Below, one piece after another: positions 8,001 through 14,971 of a DNA stretch of 23,950 nucleotides; positions within the stretch are counted from its first letter, which is position 1; each line of letters starts with the position of its first letter. The notes beneath the pieces are model-generated. The model saw only the letters and a program-made list of their open reading frames with translations. It searched no databases and was not told where the DNA came from. Position numbers and translations under genes: made by a program. The DNA comes from Bacillota bacterium (lineage in GTDB: Bacteria; Bacillota; Clostridia; Lachnospirales; Lachnospiraceae). Location of the stretch: NCBI GenBank assembly GCA_022717655.1, contig JAIIAN010000020.1:1-23950 (forward strand). The letters run 5' to 3'.

Positions 8001-9386
8001 TTACTTTCCGGTACAGAATTTTGAGAAGATTTCATTGACTAAATCTTCCCCTACAGCCTCTCCGATAATACTTCCTAAAGCCTCGTAAGCATTCATTAAA
8101 TCAATTGAAAAGAAGTCTTCCGGCATCTGCATTTCAATGCTGTTTTCGACCATTTTTAAGCTGTCAAGTGCTTCTTCAAGTGCCGTTTTATGTCTCATAT
8201 TTGTGATATAAACTTCATCATTAAAGCTTAATTCACCTTCAAAGAACATGTTTTTAATCTCTTGCTCCAGCACATCAATTCCCTGTTCTTCCTTTGCCGA
8301 AATCGACACAATCGGATGAGAAAGCTTTTCTTTTAACATTTCTTCGGTTACTTTCTGTTCCAAATCGGTCTTATTTAACAGCACAATTGCCTTTTTATCT
8401 TCGAGAATTTCCATGATTTCTTCATCATTTTCATCAAGAGGACGTGAAGAATCCACCACATAAAGAATCAAATCCGCATCTTTTGCATACTCTTTTGCCC
8501 TTCCTACACCGATTTGTTCTACTTTATCTTCTGTATCACGGATTCCGGCAGTATCAATCATACGAAGGGAAATTCCATGAAGCACAATCGTTTCTTCTAA
8601 GATATCTCTTGTCGTACCCGCAATATCCGTTACAATCGCACGTTCTTCTCCTACAAGTACATTCATAAGGGAAGATTTTCCAGCATTTGGTTTTCCCACG
8701 ATAACTGTTTTAATGCCCTCTTTCATCATCTTTCCTTCTTTTACTGTAGAAAGAAGGTTTTCCACTTTCTCTTTCTGAATTTTGATATCTTTCCACAAAG
8801 TTTCCCCATATCCATCCACACTGATATGTTCCGGGTCGTCTAACGCAGATTCGATATATGCAATATGATAGATAATATTCTCTCTGATTTCACGGATTAC
8901 TTTCTGCACAGAGCCTTTTAACTGATGAAGAGAACTCTTTAATGCATACTCATTCTTTGCATTAATTATATCAATGACTGCCTCTGCCTGTGATAAATCA
9001 ATTCTTCCGTTTAAGAAAGCACGCTTGGTAAATTCGCCTGGTTCTGCCGGTCTTGCACCATACTTAATGACTGTTTCCAGCACTTTTTTCATTGCAAGCA
9101 CACCGCCATGACAGTCAATTTCAATGGTATCTTCCCCTGTATAACTTCTCGGACCGTCCATTACCATGACTAAAACTTCGTCAATTTCTTCGTCTCCATC
9201 ATAAATAAAACCATAATTTATCGTGTGAGATTTTACTTCTTCTATCTTATTTTTTCCGTTTTTGGAACGGTAGATTTTTCCCGCAATTTCACGGCTTTTT
9301 GGACCACTCATTCGTATAATTCCAATCCCTGAAGCGGTCATAGCTGTTGCAACTGCTGCTATCGTTTCTGATGCCAGTATCGGCAT
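8001..9386 (-). CDS. mnmE: tRNA modification GTPase MnmE
   Basis: A 461-residue GTPase, partner of MnmG in wobble-uridine modification. The N-terminal folate-binding domain starts MPILASETIAAVATA and contains EPGEFTKRAFLNGRIDLSQAE (residues about 115-135). A potassium-dependent G domain inserted in the helical domain carries G1 GKPNAGKS (231-238), G2 TTRD (258-261), G3 DTAG (278-281) and G4 NKTD (338-341). The C-terminal FCTGK (457-461) holds the cysteine conserved in the family's C(I/L/M)GK end. The ATG is preceded by GGAGG at 7 bases. The 123-base gap to jag upstream holds no gene I can support. Confidence 0.97.
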   Translation of the reverse strand: MPILASETIAAVATAMTASGIGIIRMSGPKSREIAGKIYRSKNGKNKIEEVKSHTINYGFIYDGDEEIDEVLVMVMDGPRSYTGEDTIEIDCHGGVLAMKKVLETVIKYGARPAEPGEFTKRAFLNGRIDLSQAEAVIDIINAKNEYALKSSLHQLKGSVQKVIREIRENIIYHIAYIESALDDPEHISVDGYGETLWKDIKIQKEKVENLLSTVKEGKMMKEGIKTVIVGKPNAGKSSLMNVLVGEERAIVTDIAGTTRDILEETIVLHGISLRMIDTAGIRDTEDKVEQIGVGRAKEYAKDADLILYVVDSSRPLDENDEEIMEILEDKKAIVLLNKTDLEQKVTEEMLKEKLSHPIVSISAKEEQGIDVLEQEIKNMFFEGELSFNDEVYITNMRHKTALEEALDSLKMVENSIEMQMPEDFFSIDLMNAYEALGSIIGEAVGEDLVNEIFSKFCTGK

Positions 9387-9509
9387 AATCCAGCCTCCTA
9401 ACCCAATTTAATATACTCTTAAGAAACAAAAAACGCTCCAGATAAAAGCACAGAGAATCCATCTCCAACATTCACGCTTTCACCTAGAACGTCTTTATTT
9501 TTTACTACA

Positions 9510-10334
9510 TTATTTCTTTAATTTTACAACCACATGGCGATATGGTTCACTGCCCTCGCTATATGTTTCAACATAACGGTTTCCCTGAAGTGCAGAATGA
9601 ATAATTCTTCTTTCATAAGGATTCATCGGCTCTAAAGAAACAGGTTTTCTTGTCTTTCTTACTTTGTAAGCAATGCTCTTTGCAAGATTTTCAAGTGTTT
9701 CTTTTCTTCTGTTTCTATAGTCTTCTGTATCAAGTTTTACACGGACATAACCCTGTCTGCCTTTGTTTACAACAAGGCTTGTAAGGTACTGAAGAGAATC
9801 CAGTGTCTGTCCTCTTTTTCCAATCAGAATACCCATATCCTGTCCGATAAATTCAACTTCAAGGCTGCCATCTTCTGCTGTGTATTCTATTTTAAGCTCA
9901 ACTTCAAGCTCCATTGCTTTGAATACGCCACTTAAGAACTTTTCAGCTTCTGCTTTGATTTCTGCAATCTCTTCCTCGCTACGTTTGATGATTTTCTTCT
10001 CTTCGCGAGGCTTTGGCTGCTCTTTTTTTGTTTCCTGATGTTTCACCGATTTTACGGTTTCTTCTACAGGTTTTTCTGCTGCCTTATCCGTTTTTTTCAC
10101 TTCTTTTTTTACCGGAACAGACTCTTTTATTTCTTCTGCTACAGGTTCTTCCGGTAAGGTTTCTTCTTTTCTGCGAGCTTTTATGATTGCCGGTTTTTTA
10201 CCGATTCCAAAAAATCCTGAACTGCCTTCAGTCACAACCTGAATCTCCAGATTTTCACTGGAAACGCCAAGTTCAATGCTGGCTTTGATAATTGCCTCAT
10301 CTGCTGTTTTAGCAGAAAACTCTTTGAATTCCAT
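9510..10334 (-). CDS. jag: RNA-binding protein Jag/KhpB (SpoIIIJ-associated)
   Basis: A 274-residue three-part protein. The Jag_N domain (1-54) contains GSSGFFGIGKKPA. A charged Lys/Glu/Val/Pro linker follows (55-118). A KH-like domain (about 130-205) has the GxxG loop GKRG (172-175), and a C-terminal R3H domain (about 208-272) has the R-x3-H signature at R242/H246 in ERRIIHSAL. The family binds RNA, partners with KhpA, and influences cell elongation and division in Gram-positives. It is encoded 18 bases after yidC, as in most Firmicutes. The start ATG follows a purine-rich GGGGGAAG. The linker is low complexity but in frame and clearly part of the gene. Confidence 0.95.
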   Translation of the reverse strand: MEFKEFSAKTADEAIIKASIELGVSSENLEIQVVTEGSSGFFGIGKKPAIIKARRKEETLPEEPVAEEIKESVPVKKEVKKTDKAAEKPVEETVKSVKHQETKKEQPKPREEKKIIKRSEEEIAEIKAEAEKFLSGVFKAMELEVELKIEYTAEDGSLEVEFIGQDMGILIGKRGQTLDSLQYLTSLVVNKGRQGYVRVKLDTEDYRNRRKETLENLAKSIAYKVRKTRKPVSLEPMNPYERRIIHSALQGNRYVETYSEGSEPYRHVVVKLKK

Positions 10335-10352
10335 AACGCTTCCCCCTTACCG

Positions 10353-11633
10353 TTATTTTTTCTTTGTCTTATTCTTTTTATCAAATTCTGCAACCATGTT
10401 AGCCTTTGATGCAAGGCTTCCCGGTTTTGTTTCCGGTACTTCTCTGTAAGTATCTACAGCTTTTGAACCACTGTTATTATTGTATTTCTTTAAGTTTGTG
10501 GTACGTTTTGGTTCTTCAATATTTCTGACATTCTGTTTTGCCTGCTGTGTGATTTTCTGTGGCGGAAGTCCTGCTTTTTCACGTTTTTTAGCAGCTTTTG
10601 CCTGATTTTTACGGATATAATCCTCTAAATCCATGTTGTCCAGATGTTTGTTAATAACAAGCTGCTGGATACAACGAATCACAGAACCGGCAATCCAGTA
10701 AATACCAATACCAACCGGGAATGAGAAACAGATAAATGCAGAAAACAGAGGCATAAATGTGTTCATGCTTTTCATTGTTGCGTTCATCTGGTCATTTGCT
10801 CCACCGTCCTGAGTGGTTGCTGCTGTTGGCATTAATTTAATATTTAACATCTGTGTCAGCCAGGATAATACCGGAATTAAAACTGCTGCAAGAATCAACA
10901 GATAAGAGTGTGAACTCCATCCTGACTTAATCAGTGCAAGCGGGGTATCTGCGATATTCAGTCCAAGGAAATTCTGCATCGGACGAATTGTATTTGCTGT
11001 ATTGCTTAATACATCTGAGAATCCACTAAAATCACTGATTTCACCCAAGTGTTTCCACTGTGTTGGTGATAAGTTGTATAATACGTCAATAATACGGTCT
11101 GTTGTTACATCATCTGCTTTCCAGGTATAAGTTCTTAAGCCCTCATCCTTGATAAACTGTGTCAGGATATCCGCATATCCGTTTACACTTGTGATACTTA
11201 CAACGGCTTTGTCAAAAATTGCTTTAATCTCGCCAATATATCCAGGAATATTAATAATAACCTGGTATAAAGCAAAGAAAATCGGCATCTGAATGAATAA
11301 CTGCAGACAACTTCCTGTCGGAGACACGCCATATTTTTCATAAACTGCCATTGTCTCTTCCTGCATCTTCATCTGAGAAGCCTGGTCTTTTTTTCCTCTG
11401 TATTTTTTACTGATTTTCTGCAATTCTGGTGACATAACTGCATTCATTTTTGAAAACTTCTGCTGTTTAATCTGCAGAGGTATCATGAATGCATAAATGA
11501 TAATTGTAAATAATATAATACAAAGACCGAGATTATGAATCCCAATCTTGTAAATGCCGTTCATCAGCCAGCCCATTACCTCGGCTACCCATTTTACAAT
11601 CGGCATTGAACTCTTACTTAACAATGCACCCAA
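10353..11633 (-). CDS. yidC: Membrane protein insertase YidC/SpoIIIJ
   Basis: A 426-residue YidC/Oxa1/Alb3 insertase that integrates membrane proteins with or without SecYEG. The first core helix (about 34-52) is followed by the cytoplasmic hairpin QIKQQKFSKMNAVMSPELQ to about 105. The signature GSCLQLFIQMPIFFALYQVI (107-126), an extracytoplasmic loop (about 135-230), further core helices (241-262, 293-328) and a long basic tail (340-426) follow. The extracytoplasmic loop is larger than in Bacillus SpoIIIJ, and there is no lipobox, so the N-terminus is processed differently from the Bacillus lipoprotein form. The start is TTG at 11633, supported by GGAGG 7 bases upstream; the next in-frame ATG (codon 10) has no comparable site. 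It sits between yidD and jag. Confidence 0.95.
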   Translation of the reverse strand: MGALLSKSSMPIVKWVAEVMGWLMNGIYKIGIHNLGLCIILFTIIIYAFMIPLQIKQQKFSKMNAVMSPELQKISKKYRGKKDQASQMKMQEETMAVYEKYGVSPTGSCLQLFIQMPIFFALYQVIINIPGYIGEIKAIFDKAVVSITSVNGYADILTQFIKDEGLRTYTWKADDVTTDRIIDVLYNLSPTQWKHLGEISDFSGFSDVLSNTANTIRPMQNFLGLNIADTPLALIKSGWSSHSYLLILAAVLIPVLSWLTQMLNIKLMPTAATTQDGGANDQMNATMKSMNTFMPLFSAFICFSFPVGIGIYWIAGSVIRCIQQLVINKHLDNMDLEDYIRKNQAKAAKKREKAGLPPQKITQQAKQNVRNIEEPKRTTNLKKYNNNSGSKAVDTYREVPETKPGSLASKANMVAEFDKKNKTKKK

Positions 11634-11690
11634 AATTTGTCCTCCTTATATAACCGGTGACCCCAATATTTTCCTAATTATTGTGTGCTC

Positions 11691-11699
11691 TTATCCACA
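11691..11699 (+). promoter_or_regulatory. Isolated perfect DnaA box between yidD and yidC
   Basis: TTATCCACA on the plus strand in the 81-base gap between yidD and yidC, about 950 bases from the main left box cluster. One exact 9-mer in an AT-rich gap can occur by chance, but its place in a short intergenic region near oriC makes DnaA binding plausible. Confidence 0.5.
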
Positions 11700-11714
11700 T
11701 CATTTTTCGGTTCA

Positions 11715-11924
11715 TCAGGGCACCGGGTCATATCCGCCTTTGGAAAATGGATTACATCTTAAAATTCGCCAGCCGGCCAGTAAGCAGCCTTTTACTGCTC
11801 CATATTTTTCAATTGCTTCCAGTCCATATTGAGAACACGTAGGTATATAGGGACAACGTGTACTCTTTAATGGGGATATATACTTTTGATAAAACCGAAT
11901 CAATTTAATTAGTATCGTTTTCAT
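11715..11924 (-). CDS. yidD: Membrane protein insertion efficiency factor YidD
   Basis: A 69-residue protein of the YidD (DUF37) family, which helps YidC-dependent insertion at the inner face of the membrane through an N-terminal amphipathic helix. Hallmarks are RFYQKYISPLK (10-20), the cysteine-containing CPYIPTCSQYGLEAIEKYG (24-42), a further Cys57 in RCNPF, and the conserved end GGYDPVP (63-69). The gene overlaps rnpA by 20 bases and is followed by yidC, the standard order. Complete and of normal length. Confidence 0.96.
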   Translation of the reverse strand: MKTILIKLIRFYQKYISPLKSTRCPYIPTCSQYGLEAIEKYGAVKGCLLAGWRILRCNPFSKGGYDPVP

Positions 11925-12267
11925 TCTCTTCGCTTTTTATGGTTTTTGTGAGTTTTCCTAAATGCATTAATGCACTTTCTATGGAATGAAACCCCTGGTC
12001 CTTTCCATTTACCCTGACTACAATTACAATATCATATCCACATTTAAACTTTTCCTCATTTAACCGATAACTTTCTCTTATGAGGCGCGCAAGATGGTGT
12101 CTCACAACACTGTTTCCCACCTTTTTGCTTACGGATATGCCAACTCTGTTTTTTTCTAACTGATTTTCTCTTACATACATAACCAGATATCGATTTGCTT
12201 TTGATGTTCCACTTTTATAAACCAGCTGAAAATCTCTGTTCTTCTTTAACGACTCTGAATATTTCAT
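11905..12267 (-). CDS. rnpA: Ribonuclease P protein component RnpA
   Basis: A 120-residue basic protein, the protein subunit of RNase P, which matures tRNA 5' ends. The start is placed at ATG 12267, giving MKYSESLKKNRDFQLVYKSG, because AAAGGA lies 9 bases upstream and the family starts there. A longer reading frame to 12303 would add 12 non-conserved residues. The region KKVGNSVVRHHLARLIRES (48-66) is the conserved RNR segment, but here reads R56-H57-H58 instead of R-N-R. It overlaps yidD by 20 bases and follows rpmH by 48 bases, with a stem-loop between them. Confidence 0.95.
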   Translation of the reverse strand: MKYSESLKKNRDFQLVYKSGTSKANRYLVMYVRENQLEKNRVGISVSKKVGNSVVRHHLARLIRESYRLNEEKFKCGYDIVIVVRVNGKDQGFHSIESALMHLGKLTKTIKSEENENDTN

Positions 12268-12283
12268 AAACCATCCTTTAATG

Positions 12284-12317
12284 AAAAGAGAAGAAAAGAC
12301 CACATGTCTGCGGTCTT
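12284..12317 (-). terminator. Stem-loop between rpmH and rnpA, possible attenuator
   Basis: On the minus strand AAGACC (12317-12312) pairs with GGTCTT (12301-12296) around a 10-nt loop and is followed by a pyrimidine-rich run TTCTTCTCTTTT. The left arm overlaps the rpmH stop codon. The stem is short, so partial termination or an RNA-processing site is more likely than full termination. It would fit the need for far more L34 than RnpA from one transcript. Confidence 0.45.
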
Positions 12318-12450
12318 AAGCTGATAATTTTTTTCTTCCTTTTAATCTTCTTGCAGCTAAAACTTTTCTTCCACCTTTTGTGCTCATTCTAGCTCTGAAT
12401 CCGTGAACTTTAGATCTCTGTCTCTTTTTTGGCTGAAATGTCATTTTCAT
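12316..12450 (-). CDS. rpmH: 50S ribosomal protein L34
   Basis: A 44-residue, very basic protein: it begins MKMTFQPKKRQRSKVHGFR, continues ARMSTKGGRKVLAARRLKGR and ends KKLSA. This is the complete L34 signature (TFQPKKRQR, HGFR-R, GR-VLAARR-KGR). The start ATG at 12450 follows AAGGAGGTG. An alternative start at the third codon (MTFQ) is possible, but the ribosome binding site favours 12450. L34 is a small protein of the large ribosomal subunit. It is the first gene of the operon running to rsmG, transcribed from the promoter at 12538-12566 away from oriC. Confidence 0.97.
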   Translation of the reverse strand: MKMTFQPKKRQRSKVHGFRARMSTKGGRKVLAARRLKGRKKLSA

Positions 12451-12537
12451 AATTCCAGGCACCTCCTTTAAATAAATATCTATCTATCTTGAGATAGTAT
12501 TCCTATGGTTATGCATTATTTAGTAAACATCATTTCA

Positions 12538-12566
12538 ATTATATTCATAAACACCCACTCCGTCAA
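12538..12566 (-). promoter_or_regulatory. Sigma-A promoter of the rpmH operon
   Basis: On the minus strand the -35 is TTGACG (12566-12561), the spacer is exactly 17 bases and the -10 is a perfect TATAAT (12543-12538). The predicted start lies near 12531, leaving a leader of about 80 bases before rpmH. That leader contains the small inverted repeat CTATCT-TG-AGATAG (12484-12497). The first DnaA box begins about 87 bases upstream of the -35. Confidence 0.88.
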
Positions 12567-12704
12567 GCATTTTTTCGATTTTTTTATACCAATTTATACC
12601 TGACTGAGGCTTTTAAAATTTGTCATTTATGGATTATTTTGCGCTTTTTGAGTTATCCACATTTATCCACATCGCAAAAAAGTTATCCACATTTTCACTT
12701 TTGC

Positions 12705-12731
12705 AAGTTATCCACATTTTGTGGATAACTT
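12705..12731. repeat. Perfect inverted repeat made of two DnaA boxes
   Basis: 12705-12716 and 12720-12731 are exact inverted repeats of 12 bp separated by TTT, placing a plus-strand and a minus-strand DnaA box face to face. It could extrude as a hairpin in single-stranded DNA or RNA, or seat a DnaA pair in opposite orientation. Confidence 0.85.
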
Positions 12732-12968
12732 TTCAATTTTCCCTCTCTAAAAAAAAGTTATCCACAAAGTTATCCACATTTTTTGGTTTACATAATATTT
12801 TGAAAAAAATGTGGATAACTCGACCTTTTTTTGTGGATAACTTTGAAAAAAATGTGGATAACTTTTTTTGACTTTTAAAAAATCCTTTAAAATCAAGGGT
12901 TTCAGCGTGTGGATAATGTGGAAAAAAGTTATCCACATTATCCACATTTACTGGTTGCAAATAATGCC

Positions 12969-13032
12969 TTTTTTCGAGTTATCCACATTATCCACATTGC
13001 TTTTTTTCGAGTTATCCACATTATCCACATTG
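12969..13032 (+). repeat. 31-nt direct repeat carrying abutting DnaA-box pairs
   Basis: 12969-12999 is repeated exactly at 13002-13032 (33-bp period). Each copy is a T-run, CGAG, then two abutting boxes and TTG. This is the clearest sign of local duplication within the left array. Confidence 0.9.
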
Positions 13033-13086
13033 GGAAAAGTTATCCACATTTTTCACCTAGTTTTCCACATTTTTGTGATTAAACGG

Positions 13087-13115
13087 TTGATAAAAGTCCC
13101 AATTTATTATAGAAT
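13087..13115 (+). promoter_or_regulatory. Probable dnaA promoter
   Basis: TTGATA (13087-13092), 17-base spacer, TAGAAT (13110-13115): five of six matches in each hexamer. The start would be near 13122, about 93 bases before the dnaA ATG. A one-mismatch DnaA box (13061-13069) and a perfect one (13040-13048) lie just upstream, consistent with control by DnaA itself. Confidence 0.75.
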
Positions 13116-13143
13116 AGATAAATACAAAACTTGTAGTATTTTG

Positions 13144-13172
13144 ATAGAAAGTGTATTTTTCGCACTTTCTAT
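13144..13172 (+). promoter_or_regulatory. Hairpin in the dnaA leader
   Basis: ATAGAAAGTG (13144-13153) and CACTTTCTAT (13163-13172) are perfect 10-bp inverted repeats around a 9-nt loop, in the transcribed leader of dnaA about 43 bases before its start. The stem is AT-rich and no clean U-run follows, so a terminator is doubtful. It could affect message stability or translation, or bind a regulator as DNA. Confidence 0.5.
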
Positions 13173-13214
13173 TGTTACGTTGTTTTATATTTACTTAAAC
13201 ACAGGAGATACACC

Positions 13215-14585
13215 ATGCATCCAATACAAGAAAAATGGACGGATATCCTTAATACCATCAGAGAGGAACATCAGCTCTCTGATATTTCTTTCAAAACATG
13301 GCTTGAAACGCTTACTGTCCACAGTGTTGAGGACAATGAAGTGACAATTGTAGTTCCTACCGGGCTGATTGGTATCAACTATATTACCAACCGTTATCTT
13401 CTTCCATTAAAAGTAGCCATTTCTGAGGCAACCGGAGAAGAATATGAGATTGCCCTGATCGAGCCAAAAGATATTCCATCTGAAACAGTACAAGCTCCCT
13501 CTACTATTATTAATGAAAATGTTGAGCGTGCAAACTTAAATCCCCGCTATACATTTGATACTTTCGTAGTCGGAAGCAATAATAAAATGGCACATGCAGC
13601 GTCCGTTGCGGTTGCTGAATCCCCAGGAGAAGCTTATAATCCATTGTTTATCTACGGTGGCGTTGGTCTTGGAAAAACACATCTAATGCATTCAATTGCA
13701 CATTTTATTCTGCAGAAAAACCCAGAAACGCGGGTATTGTACGTTACAAGTGAAATTTTTACAAACGAATTGATTGAATCTATCCGCAGTGGTAATAATG
13801 CAGATATGACCATGACTAAGTTTCGGGAGAAGTATCGCAACATCGATGTTCTGATGATTGACGATATTCAATTTATTGTAGGAAAAGAATCCACACAGGA
13901 GGAGTTTTTCCACACATTTAATGCACTTCATGGTGCAAAAAAACAAATTATCATATCTTCTGATAAACCTCCGAAAGATATGGAAATCTTAGAAGACCGC
14001 CTTCGCTCCCGCTTTGAATGGGGCTTAATCGTTGATATTTCAGCTCCCGACTACGAGACAAGAATGGCGATTCTTAAGAAAAAAGAAGAACTTGACGGCT
14101 ATTATATTGATGATGATGTCATTGAGTACATCGCAAAGAACGTTACCTCAAACATCCGTGAATTAGAGGGTTCTCTCAATAAGATCATGGCATTTGCCAA
14201 TCTGGAAAACTGTGAAATCAACCTCGCTCTGGCTGAAAAAGTCTTAAAAGACATCATTTCTCCGGATGAAGAGATAAGGGTCGTAACCCCTGAAATCATT
14301 ATCCGTACGGTTGCTGAACACTTTGATTTATCCGCCAGTGACTTAATAGGAAACAAGAGAAGCTCTCAAATCACTTATCCGCGCCAGATTGCCATGTATC
14401 TCTGCCGTCAAATGACCGATATCACCTTGAAAATTATCGGTGATAAGCTTGGGGGACGTGACCATAGTACCATTATGAACGGAATCAAGCGAATCGAAAA
14501 AGAAGTTCAGTATTCTGAAGAAACCAGAGAAGTGATTAATATACTTAAAAAGAAGATTAATCCAGCTAAAAATTCTCTTAAATAA
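13215..14585 (+). CDS. dnaA: Chromosomal replication initiator protein DnaA
   Basis: A 456-residue AAA+ initiator that binds DnaA boxes as ATP-DnaA, melts oriC and helps load the helicase. Domain I (1-about 80) includes FKTWLETL (26-33); a short linker domain II follows. Domain III (about 108-330) has Walker A GGVGLGKTH (148-156), Walker B VLMIDDIQF (212-220) and the arginine-finger region RLRSRFEWG (262-270). Domain IV (about 350-456) has the DNA-binding signature DHSTIMNG (416-423). The ATG is preceded by AGGAGA at about 6 bases. The protein is complete and conventional. Boxes on both sides of the gene match the E. coli/Bacillus consensus, as expected from the conserved domain IV. Confidence 0.98.
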   Translation: MHPIQEKWTDILNTIREEHQLSDISFKTWLETLTVHSVEDNEVTIVVPTGLIGINYITNRYLLPLKVAISEATGEEYEIALIEPKDIPSETVQAPSTIINENVERANLNPRYTFDTFVVGSNNKMAHAASVAVAESPGEAYNPLFIYGGVGLGKTHLMHSIAHFILQKNPETRVLYVTSEIFTNELIESIRSGNNADMTMTKFREKYRNIDVLMIDDIQFIVGKESTQEEFFHTFNALHGAKKQIIISSDKPPKDMEILEDRLRSRFEWGLIVDISAPDYETRMAILKKKEELDGYYIDDDVIEYIAKNVTSNIRELEGSLNKIMAFANLENCEINLALAEKVLKDIISPDEEIRVVTPEIIIRTVAEHFDLSASDLIGNKRSSQITYPRQIAMYLCRQMTDITLKIIGDKLGGRDHSTIMNGIKRIEKEVQYSEETREVINILKKKINPAKNSLK

Positions 14586-14603
14586 GATTAAAAAATTAAT
14601 CTT
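14584..14603 (+). other. Small hairpin directly after dnaA
   Basis: AAGATTAA (14584-14591) and TTAATCTT (14596-14603) form a perfect 8-bp inverted repeat with an AAAA loop that starts within the dnaA stop codon. It is AT-rich and lacks a following U-run, so at best a weak terminator or 3'-end stabiliser. A one-mismatch DnaA box (TCATCCACA) follows at 14603-14611. Confidence 0.4.
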
Positions 14604-14878
14604 CATCCACACTTCTCTTGAAAATTGACATAGTTATCCACATTTTGGGTGTCAAAAATGTGGATAACTCGAAAAAAAATGTGGATAACTGCCATTTTTT
14701 TGTGGATAACTATGTGGATAACTCGGAGAAAAATGTGGATAACTTTTTTTTAAGTACTTTTTAAGTTGTTTAAGCAGAAAAGTTATCCACATTGATTTTG
14801 AGTTATCCACAAGTTATCCACATAGTTATCCACATTGTCAACACCCCTTAAGCCCTTTATTTACAAGGGTTTCAAGAG

Positions 14879-14939
14879 TTATCCACATTATCCACATCCC
14901 CTACTACTACTACTATTATATTATATATATATATATATG
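14879..14939 (+). other. Origin unwinding element: box pair, GC cluster, DnaA-trios, AT tract
   Basis: Two abutting boxes (14879-14896) are followed by a C-rich spacer (14897-14901). Then come five CTA triplets (14901-14915) and a TTA (14916-14918), reading 3'-GAT and 3'-AAT on the complementary strand, and an alternating AT tract (about 14919-14938). This is the order of the basal unwinding system defined in B. subtilis, where DnaA loads from the box pair onto the trio repeats of one strand to open the duplex. It puts the melting site in the dnaA-dnaN gap. Confidence 0.9.
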
Positions 14940-14971
14940 TTTATAGCAAAACCATTTTCACAGAAAGGAAG

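Larger units (their letters stand above)
12653..13069. other. oriC: oriC left half: DnaA-box array between rpmH and dnaA
   Basis: Eighteen exact TTATCCACA boxes. Plus-strand boxes start at 12653, 12663, 12683, 12708, 12758, 12770, 12929, 12938, 12979, 12988, 13012, 13021 and 13040. Minus-strand boxes start (left coordinate) at 12720, 12810, 12832, 12853 and 12908. One-mismatch sites lie at 12917-12925 and 13061-13069. Three pairs abut head to tail as TTATCCACATTATCCACA. Most boxes are preceded by AG and followed by TT. Firmicute origins are typically bipartite around dnaA, with this side equivalent to the Bacillus incA/incB arrays. No trinucleotide-repeat unwinding element was found on this side. 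Boxes close to the dnaA promoter suggest autoregulation. Confidence 0.95.

Noticed and set aside
9387..9509. Terminator or small gene between jag and mnmE
   Set aside because: A T-run is present on the minus strand, but no stable stem precedes it and no reading frame with a ribosome binding site was found.
11905..12303. Longer RnpA start at 12303
   Set aside because: It adds 12 residues not typical of the family, whereas the ATG at 12267 has a well-placed ribosome binding site and a normal RnpA N-terminus.
12653..13048. CRISPR-like repeat array
   Set aside because: The repeated unit is only 9-12 bases, occurs in both orientations with irregular spacing and equals the DnaA box; no cas genes are present.
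12620..13344. Open reading frames on both strands across the left oriC array (for example 12620-12871, 12733-12960, 12868-13344), with repeated LSTF/LSTL or NVDN peptides
   Set aside because: The peptide repeats are translations of DnaA boxes; there are no convincing ribosome binding sites, and one frame runs into dnaA in the wrong phase.
14835..14863. dnaN promoter TTGTCA - 17 - TATTTA
   Set aside because: The -10 is poor and the site lies in the box array, so it is only mentioned as a weak candidate.
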